This document shows positions 11,301 to 22,560 of a DNA stretch of 64,000 bases, in pieces. This stretch comes from Gonatopus flavifemur (lineage: Eukaryota > Arthropoda > Insecta > Hymenoptera > Dryinidae). The stretch lies in contig JAFFJZ010000002.1 of the NCBI GenBank assembly GCA_018340375.1, forward strand, positions 24,818,001 through 24,882,000, in the 5' to 3' direction. The first letter of the stretch is position 1, and each line of letters opens with the position of its first letter. Under the pieces are notes generated by a model. The model searched no databases and was not told the DNA's origin. It was given only the letters and a program-made list of their open reading frames with translations. The position numbers and the translations under genes are program-made.

Positions 11301-14300
11301 TTTTATAACATTTCATCCTAATATAATTATTTATATCCTCATGCAATATTTGAAACATGATTAACTCACATTAGAAACCACTCTGTTACCAAGAATGATT
11401 ACTCTGCTATTGAAAAAAAATGGTGATAAATCAACACTATTTTGAGGTTTGTGGTAGCGTTGATTATAATCCTCAGTCTTTGTCTCAAATTTGGCACTTT
11501 AGTATCAATAATGGCATACTAGTCGCTTCAATAAAATATCTAAACACAGGGACAAATTTATCTGCATTGAATTTTAAATTGGCCCATATACTTAAATTAC
11601 TTCGATGTCAATTTGAACAAACCTTTGTCACTTGGGATGAAGTCTTTCTCATACTTTGCTTAGTTTCTGAGATTTGTGGAGTCATTGGTATTTCATCTAA
11701 TGATTCTTTCTCCTTCGAAGCTGCTTTTTTATTCGACGGTGAAGTTGGTTTCGAATCCTTTTTTGGATTGGCTGGATTTTCAAATCCAAATAATTCATCT
11801 TCGATGTTTTTCAAAAGTAAATGATGTTGTAACAGGGAGTCTTGTTCAAACGATACATCATGATTTTCATTCACTTCTTCCACAGTGTTTTTCATAATAT
11901 CCAGGGGTGTGGGATTCAGTTCATCTTTCTTCTGAATCAAATCATAAATTTTGCTTGTTTTATCTAGTTTTTCAACCGACACAATAGAGGGTTTCGAAGA
12001 ATGTTCTTTTCTGCCTGCAGAGGTAGACGAGGGATCGGATTTTTTACCTTTATTCCAATCGATATAATTATTGTCTTCATCAGAAATTGAAGATTCATTT
12101 GATTTTTCATCATTTTTGTCAGTCCCGTAACATTTTTTTACAAATGAGTTTGTGTTTTTATTCGACGATGATTGCCGAAGTAATGGAATCGAAGGCTTCT
12201 TACCGACACTTGTACCTGCTTCGCCAATAAAAGCTGGCACATGATTTACATTTTGATTTACAGGGATTTTCGAATTATTCATATTAGCGATGATCGCTTG
12301 AGTATCTACATTAGCTATCATTTCGTCAAAATTATCTTGAATTATATTATCATCATCTTGAATGTGACTCTTGCTTGCATTCATTTTCAACTTTTGTTCC
12401 TCTCTTATTCGTTTAACTTTTTCAAATATTCTATCAGCGAATAGAGTTTCCTCTTCTTTCTCAACTGGACTGGGCTCTCTTATATTGTTTTCGAGTCTCA
12501 TCCAAAAGGGTTCGTTATCGCCAGAATAATCCTCCAAATGTGTATTCTTGGTTCTTATATCAGCAGAAGAATTTACGTTTGTAGGATTGAATGTCGAACG
12601 ACTTCTCGGTAATCGAGATTCATTCGAAATGATTTCCCTGTTATTCAAATTAGGAGTTGTTCTTCTTCTTCTTCTTTCATTGAACCGAGATTCATATGAA
12701 GAATCTATATCAATGCAATATTCATTAGGTGTTTTATTCAGTTTAAACTTGTTAGGGTTATCTAAACTTCTCGTTTCTTTCGTTTTTGAACAACAAGGAT
12801 CTTGAATGTTTATTATTGGTTGATTATCATCCATGTCGTCCATTTTCCTCTCAGCATTTTCTTCATCAGAACTGCTGCGAGGGCTAATTATTCTTTTACA
12901 TTTCTTCTTAGGTTCTTTTGTAAACTTGATCTCATCAATTTCAAAATCTTCCATGTTTTCAACTCTCTCCTCTGGATTATCGGCCAGCATGGAGCAATCA
13001 TAAACGATTGTTCCCGGTGCTTTATCAATGATCTCATTCAATTCCAATGAATGTGGATGAAGAGAAGTTTGATTCGACCTTTTTCTCTTTCGAGAAATCC
13101 GAGATTCTTCAGGAATATCATTCGAAAGATTGAATGTTTGAGAAAATTCTGAACTCAAAGGCACAATTTCAGGTAATTTTGTGTTCGATACATTATTCAA
13201 TACCCTTTGAATCGAAGGAGAATCAGTAGAAGGAAATTTCAATCGTGGATCTTTAGCAGGAGATGAAATTTTCTTATTTTCAACGGCTGATGATGGGATT
13301 ATTGTTTTTCCTTGTGGATTAGGATTTGAATTACCCCCTGACAGTGGATTATTTCGAATTTGACTGTCTTTATCGTATGACAGAATAACAACATCAACTG
13401 ATTCCGGTGTGGATATAAATTTCTTGTTATTAACATTTTCATTGAATTTCTGATTTTCTAAATTGATTTGGAATCCATCTGGAGTATGCTGATCACTATT
13501 CGTATGTACATCAAATTCGGTTATATGATTTGATCTTGCGCACAATTCATTGGTATGTTTTTTTTCTGTTGTGTATGAATGTTGTTTTTGAAGTTCAACA
13601 TCTTTATTGAATTTCTTGGCATTGGATTTTTCTGGGGTACAAAGACGTGGTTCTTGGAATGCATCGCTGTTAAATGATTTTGTACTGGGTAACAAATCGT
13701 CGTTTGATTTTTTAGGTCTTTCAATATTCAAAGACGATCTTTGATCATAGAATTCTTCTTGAATTGCAAAATCTGACGTATGCCTTGAAGAATGAAGATG
13801 CGCGGGTGTATTTGAAATCGCATTTCTCATTCTTTTTCGCCTTAATGATCCTAAAAACAAAAATTTAACAATCCTTTTTCGTTCTCTGCACATTCTACCC
13901 AACTTTCGAAATTTCACTAATGGTTTAGGTGGTTGTCTTGGAGGAGGTTTCATGTGTACATTCGGCGTTGAGAGGTGCATTGCAGGAGCTAATAATTGTT
14001 CTTCCGAAAAAGATTTGGATACTACATCAACAATGGGATTTATGTTTTCTTCAAGCAATTGATGTACGGGAAGCGGAGATGCTTGAATTTCAGTTGGAGT
14101 ATCGATTTGATTTTGAACAAGTGGAGATCGATGTACAACATTCTCAGCATTGAATTTCAATGACAAATTACTTCTTAGCACTGGATGTTTCTTAACAGGT
14201 GTTGTTTCTTCCAACAACGTGGTTTCATGTTGTACATTTGTGAATATTTCAGACACCTTTTCACGAATTTTTTTTGTATTTGGGGAAGACTCAATGTGAG

Positions 14301-16907
14301 GGCTCAATAGCGAGGAATGTGCATTCTTCTTTGGCGATAGGAATTCTAATTCATTGGACACGAGAACTTGTTGTTGAAGCTTTTCCTCCGAATCGTCATG
14401 TTTCATGCTTGTAAACTTGTATGACGTTGGTTCAAGAATCTCTTCTGTATTTGGAGCGTTCACCAATAACTCATGTTTCTTTTGTTTCAGTGATGGAAGA
14501 TTCGATAAATCGGATGTAGAAACACTCGGTTGGAGTTTCTCTTCTGAATTCATTTGGGTAACACTTGATGTTTCCTTGGGTATTTGTAATTTTGAACGCT
14601 TTTTTAATGATAAACTTTTTTTGGGTGGTAAAATGTTGTTTGAAGAATTATTATCTTTTAGAGGGATGTCATTTTTAGGAGATGTTCGATCATCTCTAAA
14701 ATCTACATTAATACTTTCTGTACTTTCGATCCCAATAATCTTACTCATTTGAACATTATCCAATTTAGTTAAATGTACTTTTTCACCATTTTCCATTAGA
14801 ATAAATGATGGATCTTCCATGGCATGGTTGTCATCCGATCCTGTTTTATCATTTGATTTCAGGGAATTTGATACTTCTTGATCACTACAAATAACGGTAT
14901 CATCGAATGGATCAGTTGTTAATTGTGATGATTGTACCACTTCGTTGGATCGAATTTCATTTACATCAACATCATTTGATTTCTCATTATTGGTAGTTTT
15001 GTTTCTTTGTGGGCACTGATCTGTGGCATCATTGATTAATCTTGAATCCTGTACCCGATCATTCGGAGTTTTATGTGACAGTTTATTTTCAATACTCACA
15101 TTCAAAGACACTAATTTATGAGATTTTCCACGCATCTCCTTGCCAAATTTTTTCACTCGTGACCATGTTCTTTGTAACTCATTTGAAGGAACAGCCATAT
15201 GTTTATTATAATTATTCATCTCATTGTTTTCTACGCTCATAGGAGTTGAATTATTCCGTTTCCTTGAACTTATATTCCCTTGTTCATCTTTAACATTCGA
15301 GTTTTTATCTATTCTAGAGCGTTTAGATTTTGGATTAGAAAAATCAGGGGGTTTTGTGCGAAGAGATTTTCGTTGTTTCTTCATATTATTCAAGTTGAAT
15401 ACATTATCTTCACTGCGCGGCAAATGATCTTCATTGTTTTCGTCCAATTTTTTCTCTTCTGAAATCAAAGAACTTCCGATTGATTCAGAATCTCTGTCAT
15501 GGAAATTATTTTCGTAATTCTGGTTTGAAGTTGACGGGATTTGAACATCATCTGTAACGTTTACTGGCAATTTGAATGCAGATGTGCCATATATCGAAGC
15601 ATCCGCTATTTTCTTTGTAGTGGTACAGGAAACGCTAGATCCATTATTTTTGCTCGAAATATCTGTACGAGTCGATTCCTGTTTTAATCTATGATTCTTA
15701 CTCAATCGCCGAATAGATTTACGTTGCGATTGTTTTTCCACTGATGAATTCTGCTCAATATTGGGCTTGGTATTCGACTCTGATTCAATAGAACGAGGAA
15801 CAGGAGGTGAAACTTGCTCTGTAGCAGAAATGCTTTCCTTTGTATTGCGTGGTGTTCCTTTATACGATAGCACTGTAACATTCATATTATGTTTATAAAG
15901 AATTCTAAATAATTTTACATTACTTAAATTATTCAAAAAATCAAGTTCAAAAGAAATGGAGCTTTCAAATATCAACATACTCATTTGAAAAACTATTTGA
16001 GTTTGTGAAAGTGCTATATTGTGACTTATTATGTGATTATAACTCAACCATTTTATTCGTCCCAGAGAAATTGGGATTTTGTGAGAAATCAGGAAAAATT
16101 GTGAGATCATTTTTACCAGGGTAAACATGAAATTACAAGCAATCGTGCAATGACAGACATTTACGAAAGCTCTACATTCTGAATAAATGATTCAAACTTT
16201 CTTTCAATTCTTTCTTAAAATAGTTCATTCGCAAAGCTGTTTTGACAAGATGTTTGAATAATGAGATGAATGGAAAAGTATGATCAACCAATTCACCATC
16301 GATATTAGTATCAGCATATACAGCTTCAATAATGTCGTTGAATCTCTCAATAAATAATTTCATATCCTCATCTTTGACAAGGCTTCTTCTTGTGACCGAT
16401 GCTTTACATACTGGGCAAAAAGTATTCTTTTGCCTCAAAAATTTGGTGATACATTCATAACAGTATGAATGTTGACATTGCGTTCTGACAGGATTATTCA
16501 CTATATCCAAGCTGTAACGATAGAAACCAAAATATTATGCATTTTGAATATCATCTGTCATTCAGATAATACATCAAAAACACAAAATATACATTGTTAT
16601 AAATCTTCAAATTTCTAACAGTCATAATTCATCACTAGATAATTTGAGTTTTTCTTATTGTAAATGATTCAAATATTATCCAATAAAATTGCACAAATAT
16701 ACTTGATGCACGTACGGATTTTCAAGGTTACAAATTATTGTTATTACACATCAACTGTGAATATAACGGAGAAAAAAATGAATTGAAAATCTTGATCGTA
16801 CGAAATAAATACATATCAACTTACCAAATAGTGCATATGAAACAACTTTGCATATTTTTCAAAACATTGGAGATCTTTTCAACTGAATCATTGTTTGAGT
16901 TTGCCAT
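8366..16907 (-). CDS. BRCA1: BRCA1 homologue: RING E3 ubiquitin ligase with tandem BRCT repeats
   Basis: Seven coding exons on the minus strand: 16907-16825, 16511-16297, 15872-11623, 10950-10889, 10817-10031, 9965-9845 and 8559-8366. Every join keeps frame (total 5712 nt, about 1903 aa; human is 1863). Residues 25-63 form a C3HC4 RING: C25, C28, C40, H42, C45, C48, C60, C63, almost superimposable on human spacing. A single 4.25-kb exon encodes a Ser/Asn/Lys-rich, low-conservation middle, like human exon 11. BRCT1 starts near residue 1671 (SLCFVCSGLIN; FIVGFEWVLECLK) and BRCT2 spans about 1782-1880 (GWYTDLKAISIAYDWVIECI). The family pairs with BARD1 as a nuclear ubiquitin ligase and reads phosphoproteins at DNA breaks; the partner is not visible here. 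The GATG|GTGAAT donor of exon 2 is weak and should be checked. The acidic C-terminal tail (VEEEEEID) is an extra. Confidence 0.9.
8941..9135. repeat. Dispersed ~200-bp repeat, copy B (BRCA1 intron 6)
   Basis: Shares GTTTATTGAAACGAATTAAT and TTTGAATTTTCGTTTCGTTT with copies A, C and D. It ends GATTCAAACTGCTACAACA. Confidence 0.65.
9129..9400. repeat. Hairpin plus AGATATCT foldback (BRCA1 intron 6)
   Basis: A short palindrome (ACTGGCGTTTCAATGGACCA with its inverse at about 9195-9215) is followed by inverted arms of ATATCTTTTAGACGTCTAAA. Together with copy B they account for most of the 1285-bp intron 6. A fragment of the same hairpin recurs at about 41606-41640. Confidence 0.5.
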
Positions 16908-17008
16908 CTTAAATATCAGTTTATCAAGATGAAATTAGTGATAATGATTTTGTGCGTCAATAGAAAATATCAAGCTCATTCAAATCTTTGAACGAATAAT
17001 AAAACAAC
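16908..17008. promoter_or_regulatory. Candidate bidirectional promoter between BRCA1 and a + strand exon
   Basis: Only 101 bp separate the BRCA1 ATG (read leftward from 16907) and an ATG at 17009 read rightward. The strip is AT-rich and free of the foldback repeats that begin 160 bp further on. No clear TATA box. Bidirectionality is inferred from geometry alone. Confidence 0.4.
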
Positions 17009-17105
17009 ATGGTTAAGAAATCACGCGGTGCACGCGCCAAAACAAATCAAAATTCTTTGTCTGTCAGCCAAACTACGGCTCACTTTCCATGGAGCAGGGA
17101 AGCAG
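17009..17105 (+). CDS. Candidate first coding exon of an unknown gene, head-to-head with BRCA1
   Basis: The ATG opens a basic N-terminus (MVKKSRGARAKTNQNSLSV) and runs 32 codons plus one base to a good donor, AGCAG|GTAAAG. The frame continues past the donor into a repeat (17170-17278), so the exon end is likely real if the gene is. No downstream exon could be tied to it: the exon at 52476 has a compatible phase but a closer partner. It could also be chance. Confidence 0.35.
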
Positions 17106-17169
17106 GTAAAGGCTGGAACATTGAGAGCGATCGTAGTGAGATACGACGAGATTGTAAGACTTTTGCGAC

Positions 17170-17278
17170 CCTCCACGGCACTACAGTCCCGGAAGAATTC
17201 TTAAAGAATTCATACGGAACACAATCAGTTCAATAAGAATTCTCTATGAATTCTTCTGAGACTGTGGTGCTGTGGGGG
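17170..17278. repeat. Short hairpin MITE, CACGGCACTACAGTC ends, AC duplication
   Basis: The ends CCTCCACGGCACTACAGTC and GACTGTGGTGCTGTGGGGG are inverted, with GAATTC words inside. Both flanks are AC. It is related to 44534-44603. Confidence 0.65.
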
Positions 17279-17547
17279 ACTACTGTTAGGGTTGGGTCAC
17301 ATGGATTCACAAATCCATCGAGATAAACAATCCAAATTTCAACGACGTCACAATATAAATAATAGCTAAGTTCGTTTACCGATGTCCCAAGTTACCCCAA
17401 CTCGCTCCAAGTGTTTTGGATTCGCTACTTCCAGTTTAAGCAACGAAATGATTGGTTTGGTACAAGTTGGAGCAACTCAGAGCACGTAGAACGAACGAAC
17501 CTAATACATCAACGGGTGCTTGGAAATCTTAGAAGAGTTTTGAAGCT

Positions 17548-17649
17548 TTAAGGGAGAACGAGCGTTTGCCTCGGGTCTCTCTTTCTATCGCATAGGTTAG
17601 TTCTTTTCTAACCAACGTGCTCGGATGGTAACGCACGTATCCTCTTAAC
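17548..17649. repeat. Diverged TTAA-bounded hairpin
   Basis: Begins TTAAGGGAGAACGAGCG and ends near CGCACGTATCCTCTTAA. The middle keeps CTCTCTTTCTATC, as in the 101-bp hairpins of 18.6-19.8 kb. It is an old relative of that family. Confidence 0.55.
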
Positions 17650-17720
17650 AGGTAAGTACGTGGAGAAAATGAATTACTAATATTTGAATAATCAATAAAT
17701 AGTTATTCTCTCAGCTGTCC

Positions 17721-18009
17721 CCCTGTTGAAAAAGTCCCATACATTCTCATATATAAATCTTATCAGTCTATATGAATTTCAACAAGTTTTTATCAGTCCA
17801 TATGCGGTTTCTGTCCTAGAACTTATGGGTTTTATATGCTTTCATAAAAGAATGCAAAAATTATATGAGAACTTTATGAGATTCAATTAGAACCATTTGT
17901 AAAATCTCATAAAACCGTATGAAATCAAGTGTGTGTACTAGATTTCATGCGGTTTCTGTCCTAGAAATAACTAGAATTCATTAGAATTTATGAGATCTTT
18001 TCAACAGGG
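17721..18009. repeat. Foldback MITE, CCCTGTTGAAAA ends
   Basis: The left end CCCTGTTGAAAAAGTCCCAT and right end ATCTTTTCAACAGGG are inverted. The interior is repeated TTCATATGG/CTCATAAAA and GGTTTCTGTCCTAGAA blocks. Flanks are CC and CC, but the right pair is also the first two bases of the next element, so the duplication is ambiguous. Confidence 0.65.
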
Positions 18010-18169
18010 CCTGGCGAAAATGAAGCGTGCTCTAAGCGTGGATATCCGCCAAATTACTCTTCAGAGGTTGGCTATCTCTTTTCGAATATGTCGTGTGGAG
18101 GAGATAGATAACCTCTAAAGAGTAATTTGGTGGATATCCACGCTTAGAGCACGCTTCATTTTTGCCAGG
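18010..18169. repeat. Near-perfect palindrome, CCTGGCGAAAATG ends, GG duplication
   Basis: The arms of about 65 bp pair almost perfectly (GAAGCGTGCTCTAAGCGTGG and its inverse). Both flanks are GG. It sits directly against the preceding element. Confidence 0.7.
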
Positions 18170-18170
18170 G

Positions 18171-18540
18171 GTAACAGCGAGAAATGTAGCTGTCAGAACA
18201 AAAATATCACAGCTAAATTTTTTCGCTACACTGACAACAATGTTTTCTTATGGTAACTAAAGGTTTTTGTTGAAATTTGATCAACAAAATTCTTTGGTTA
18301 AAACGACCAAAATTTTTTTCAGTCTACAAAAATTTGGTGATCATAACAAAATATTTTAATAATAGTAACAAAACTACATGATTCATGACATGCTCTGAAT
18401 AATATTTTCAGTGTATCCAAATATCAACCACCGAACTTATGCTGCCGTAGCTAATAATCTTTGCTGTGACGCTTATAAATAGCTACAGCTGCAACTATTT
18501 TAGCTGTATACAGCTTTATCCAGGTGTACATTTTTTTATA
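18171..18540. repeat. TAGCTGT-word region, probably a degraded foldback
   Basis: Scattered AGCTGT/ACAGCT words and a GGTAACAGCGAG start against a TTTATCCAGG end. Arm pairing is weak. No gene seen. Confidence 0.3.
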
Positions 18541-18554
18541 ATTTTATATAATTT

Positions 18555-18555
18555 C

Positions 18556-18588
<33 letters not shown>

Positions 18589-18610
18589 ATATAATATATA
18601 TATATATATA
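18555..18610. repeat. (AT)n dinucleotide repeat
   Basis: About 55 bp of alternating AT with short AATAT interruptions. Confidence 0.9.
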
Positions 18611-18628
18611 ACCTCACTTACTATGCCC

Positions 18629-18729
18629 TTAACGGGACACTAGCGTCGGTAACGGACCTCTCTTTCTATCATATGATTCTGTCCCTTTCTAACCAATGAC
18701 GTGAGTTACCGACGCTAGTAGCCCGTTAA
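18629..18729. repeat. 101-bp TTAA-bounded hairpin, copy 1
   Basis: TTAACGGGACACTAGCGTCG at left; the right end is the inverse, finishing CCCGTTAA. The centre contains GGACCTCTCTTTCTATCATA. It is a piggyBac-like size and border (TTAA on both sides), but no transposase is seen. Confidence 0.75.
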
Positions 18730-18862
18730 ATCAAACTACGTGCACTCGCTTTATATTGCACTAAAAACTTTCACCTTTATATGTGCATGATCTGTAAGGG
18801 TTACTTTGTCAAATATTACACTTTTTATCTTTAGAAGTGGTTCATTCGATTTTATTTTTCGC

Positions 18863-19194
18863 TTGAGGAGATACCAGCGTACCGACTGAGTAAATATTTC
18901 CTCGGCAAGAATTCTCCGTACTGAACTTATAAAAAGGCCTGAAATTCTTTGGAAATAATCTTTAGTACTTTACCTACTGCGGTACATCGCCGAAATTTCT
19001 AATTTCAAAGAACGAATTTTTTTTACCGCCTGAGAAATAAAGTTTGTCTCCGGAATTCTAAATTTGGACGATGTACCGCGATAGATAAAGCACTGAAGAA
19101 TATTTCCTGAGAATTTCATACTTCTTCATGCATTCAGTTCAGAGCATTCTTGCCGGGAAATGGTTACTCAGTTGGTACGCTGGTATCTCCTTAA
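18863..19194. repeat. Large foldback between hairpins, GAGGATACCAGCG type
   Basis: The left arm GAGGAGATACCAGCGTACC and right arm GGTACGCTGGTATCTCC are inverted. The inner arms share GGTACATCGCC(G/C) and GAATTCT words. The left border is TTGA (a mutated TTAA), the right border TTAA. Confidence 0.65.
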
Positions 19195-19291
19195 CGGGAT
19201 ACTAGCGTCGGTAACTCACGTCATTGGTTAGAAAGGGACAGAATCATATGATAGGAAGAGAGGTCCGTTACCAACGCTAGTATCCCGTTAA
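19191..19291. repeat. 101-bp TTAA-bounded hairpin, copy 2
   Basis: TTAACGGGATACTAGCGTCG to the inverse ending ATCCCGTTAA. Its interior runs in the opposite orientation to copy 1. It shares its right TTAA with copy 3. Confidence 0.75.
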
Positions 19292-19388
19292 CGGGACACA
19301 AGCGTCGGTAACTCGCGTCATTGGTTAGAAAGGGACAGAATCATTTGATAGAAAGAGAGGTCCGTTACCGACGCTAGTGTCCCGTTAA
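19288..19388. repeat. 101-bp TTAA-bounded hairpin, copy 3
   Basis: TTAACGGGACACAAGCGTCG to the inverse ending GTGTCCCGTTAA. It shares both border TTAAs with its neighbours. Confidence 0.75.
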
Positions 19389-19702
19389 GAGGATATGAAC
19401 TTACCGGCCGAGCAAGGTTTTTCTTGACCAAATTACTCGAAAGTGAATTCATGAAATAATCTGAAATTTTCAGGGATGATTCTTTGAGACTTTATCTGGG
19501 TCGCTAAAGGACCCGAATTTTGAAATTCGAAAACAAAAATTTGAAAAAAAATTATTCCCGTAATTCAAAATTCGGGGTCTTTAGCTACCCAGATAAAGTC
19601 TCAAAGAATGATCCCTGAAAATTTTAGATTATTTCCTGAATTCAGTTTCGAGTAATTTAGCCAAAGGAACCGTGCTTTGGTGGTAAGCTCGTATCCACTT
19701 AA
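19385..19702. repeat. Large foldback between hairpins (second)
   Basis: TTAAGAGGATATGAACTTACC at left pairs with GGTAAGCTCGTATCCACTTAA at right (given in pieces of 20 or fewer paired bases). The inner arms pair over GACTTTATCTGGGT and AAAATTCGGG. TTAA at both borders. Confidence 0.65.
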
Positions 19703-19799
19703 CGGGACACAAGCGTCGGTAACTTACGTCATTGGTTAGAAAGAGACAGAATCATATGATAGAAAGAGAGGTTCGTTACCGACGCTAGTGTCCCGTTAA
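19699..19799. repeat. 101-bp TTAA-bounded hairpin, copy 4
   Basis: Same ends and exact length as copies 1-3. Interior orientation as in copies 2 and 3. Confidence 0.75.
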
Positions 19800-20362
19800 G
19801 AGGATCCCAAAATTACCATCGGAGCAAGTTTTCTCGCACTAAAATACTCGTAACTGAATTCATAAAAAAATCTGAAATCTCGGTCTGTATTCTCTGAATT
19901 CCTTGGAGCGAAAAATTCACCCTCGAAGAGTGAAAATACTGCAAGTCCAGGAAGAGTGAGGTTCGACTCTTAAAGAATGACTTTTCACTCCATAAGAGCG
20001 AATTCTCACTCCAACAGAGTGAAGTTTCAACTCGGTGTAAAGAGTGAAATTCCACCGTCTTTTAAGAGTGAAATCCTCATTCCAAGAGAGTGACAATTCG
20101 CTCTTATGGAGTGAAAACTCTCTTTTCAGGAGGGGAATCTCGCTCCAAGAAATTTAGAGAGTACAGAGCCCGAATTTTGAATTTCGGAAAAAAAGTGTTG
20201 GGAAAAAGAATTCTTTTCGAAATTCAAAATTCGGGTCCCGTACGGACCGAGATGAAGTCTCAAAGAATCATCCTTGACAATTTCAGATTTTTTTATACAT
20301 TCAGTTTCGAGTATTTTAGTGCAGGAAAACGTGCTCCGATGGTAACTCTGGTATCCTCTTAA
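19796..20362. repeat. Large foldback between hairpins (third)
   Basis: The left arm has TACCATCGGAGCAAGTTTTC and the right arm GTGCTCCGATGGTAA, inverted. The middle is an array of AAGAGTGAA/TTCACTC words. The TTAA borders close the array. Confidence 0.65.
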
Positions 20363-21150
20363 AAACATATTTTCTTCAACATCTGCACGGAAATTGTGCC
20401 TTAGAGAATCCTTTTGAAGACGGCAGAGGTGCACGATATTTCACGTTATCGATATTCTCTATAGAAACTTCGTTGAGTTTATATTGAATTTTATAAAATA
20501 TCGATAAAAACTTTTTTAAAATTGTATATGAAATATCGATATTCCGGAATACCGTGTACCACTAGGAGACGCCTGGAATAATTCATCTCGGGATTGATAA
20601 CGTCGACAGATGATGTACATCTTTTCCACACTAGTGGGGAAAGTAAGAACTTCTCTCGATCGATGTAATCGATCATTTCGGGCGTCTCCCAACAAGTTCC
20701 CCAAGTCGTATGTCCTTTTTGCGGAATTTGAAAAAAATAGTAGATGTGTCTCATGGGAGACGAAGATTCCTGACTGGTGCCCAACCATCAAACTCAAGGC
20801 AATGCTACTAGCAGCAATGCTACCATTCACTTATATATTTCAAAGTTCTTTATACATATGTGGCTTGATTTATGTGTGGAAATGGGAGCGGTTTGGTAGT
20901 ATTTCACTAGGAGCACTACTTGGTAGCGCTGAGGTAGTGCTATGTTATGAATTGAATCATATATATATATATACTATGGTAGCATGCAGCCTCAAAGCAA
21001 AGTAAAAGCTACTACGTTGGTACCGTTAGCCCTACTAGTAGCGAAAACGTAAATTTGGAAGCACTTTGCTGATTGAGTGTGGTTATTTCACATTCCGCAC
21101 TCATCAGAAATTTCCATTTTGTCCCATCTGTTGTCCAACGTCCCACATAG
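20363..21150. other. Intergenic stretch with a small ATCGATATT inverted repeat
   Basis: Contains an inverted TATCGATATT pair (about 20446-20547) and several GTAGCNNTACCA words near 20930-21040 that suggest a worn foldback. Open frames here on both strands overlap one another and show no protein features. Confidence 0.35.
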
Positions 21151-21460
21151 CACAAATGTCGCAGTAATATCTCCAGAATATTCTGGAGACATTGTAATAT
21201 TGTCAGAATATTCTGGAGATATTACTGAGACATTTGTCCCAGACAACACAATGCGCTCCCAAATGAACACCCGTTATGGCCGTACCAAATGAATTCGTTT
21301 TGAATTCATTTAGTGTTCCGGGCATTCTTTATGAATTCATATGGTACGAGATGAATTCATCAGGTATTCATTTTTGGCGGTCATAACGGGGACTGTTCAG
21401 GAACACCTATTCTGCAACATATGAATTCATCAGATATACTTGTGCTGTCTGGGGTGCTAT
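21151..21460. repeat. Palindrome of AGAATATTCT words plus GAATTC-word foldback
   Basis: At 21151-21235, ACAAATGTC and AGTAATATCTCCAGAATATT are inverted on the other side. From there to 21460, GAATTCAT words, paired GTTATGGCCG/CGGTCATAAC, and an end reading TTGTGCTGTCTGGGG mark a second foldback with CCCAGACAGCAC ends. Confidence 0.55.
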
Positions 21461-22300
21461 ATGGGGTGCTATTCTTATTCAAAGGAAATATTTCTTCTTA
21501 TCTCAAGAAAATGGGTACTTGGAGGAAGGAAATTTTCTCCAAATCACCCTGTATCGCTTTAAACTGAAAAAGAGTGTTTTCTCCCTTCGAAGAAAGTTTT
21601 CTAGAATAAAAAAAAAAAACATCGAGCTGAGCTCGATCAATCCAATGTTGTTTTTTGGTTTAAAATTTTTGTCTCTCATTGCCCGCTCTGCACGGTTCTC
21701 TTTCGCCGTAGGATACATAAAGATTTATAAATAGATTGCAGATTATATGCGGATGGTTTTTCTTTCTTGCGTATCACATCAAATACTTGATACGTTATCA
21801 AGCATCCTCTTCGTATACATGAAATAATTGATATCCTTCCGTAAATTGAACTACCATTCGTTAAGTACGCCGCACGATATTAGAAAATATTATGATTAAC
21901 AAATTTGTTAACTTCATGTAAATAAATAAATTGAGCCGTAACAATCATTCGGTATGAAAAAATGTTAGTTTCTCATGTTTTGAGAGTTCTCTCTAAAGAT
22001 CAGCTTGGAAGGAAAAGTTTTAGGGATCGTTCAAGATTTTAAAAAATTGTCAAAATTAAGTTTTTTCCATCAAACAATAATTATTGTTTAAACAATTTGT
22101 GGAATTTTTTTTTCTGCGGATTTTCATCTCCTATTTCCAATGGAATTCAGACCTTTCCATTGTGTTAGCATTTGTTTTCGGTATTCACTTTCGATTGAAA
22201 CAGGGCTAGTTTTTGGCTGCATTTTCGACCTGAAATCTTTTCGACCTGCACTTTGCTCCGTGCAGTTTAGCTACACCTAGAAAAAAAAGTTATAAAATTT
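21461..22300. other. No gene recognised
   Basis: AT-rich sequence with poly-A and poly-T runs. Two antiparallel open frames near 21503-21734 are mirror shadows and look non-coding. Nothing else identifiable. Confidence 0.3.
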
Positions 22301-22557
22301 CCCAGATAGGCAAAAATTTGTTATTGTCTAGAAAAAGACTTCCGCTGGATATCTTCAAGATGTCTTATGCAACAATTTTCACTGTCTTCGAGGTATCTTC
22401 GGTTAAGAAATCTAAAAGATGTCTTCAGATCTCTATTAGACGTCTTTTGGATTTCTTAACCGAAGATACCTTAAAGACAGTGCAAACTGTTGCATAAGAT
22501 ATATTTAAGATATCTAGTGGAAATCTTTTAGACAATCAAAAATTTGTGCTGTCTGGG
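22301..22557. repeat. Foldback MITE, CCCAGATAGGCAAAA ends, TT duplication
   Basis: The ends CCCAGATAGGCAAAAATTTG and CAAAAATTTGTGCTGTCTGG (then G) are inverted. The arms consist of AAGATATCTT/AAAGATGTCTT words with CAACAGTTTTCACTGTCTT-like cores. Both flanks are TT. Confidence 0.75.
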
Positions 22558-22560
22558 TTA

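Noticed and set aside
11608..16128. Taking the 1506-codon frame as an intact single-exon protein with its first Met at 16128
   Set aside because: The first 85 codons are intron 2 of BRCA1; an acceptor at 15873-15874 restores phase with the RING exon.
18629..20362. CRISPR-like regular repeats
   Set aside because: Units are palindromes bordered by TTAA in eukaryotic DNA, with no constant repeat plus unique spacer pattern.
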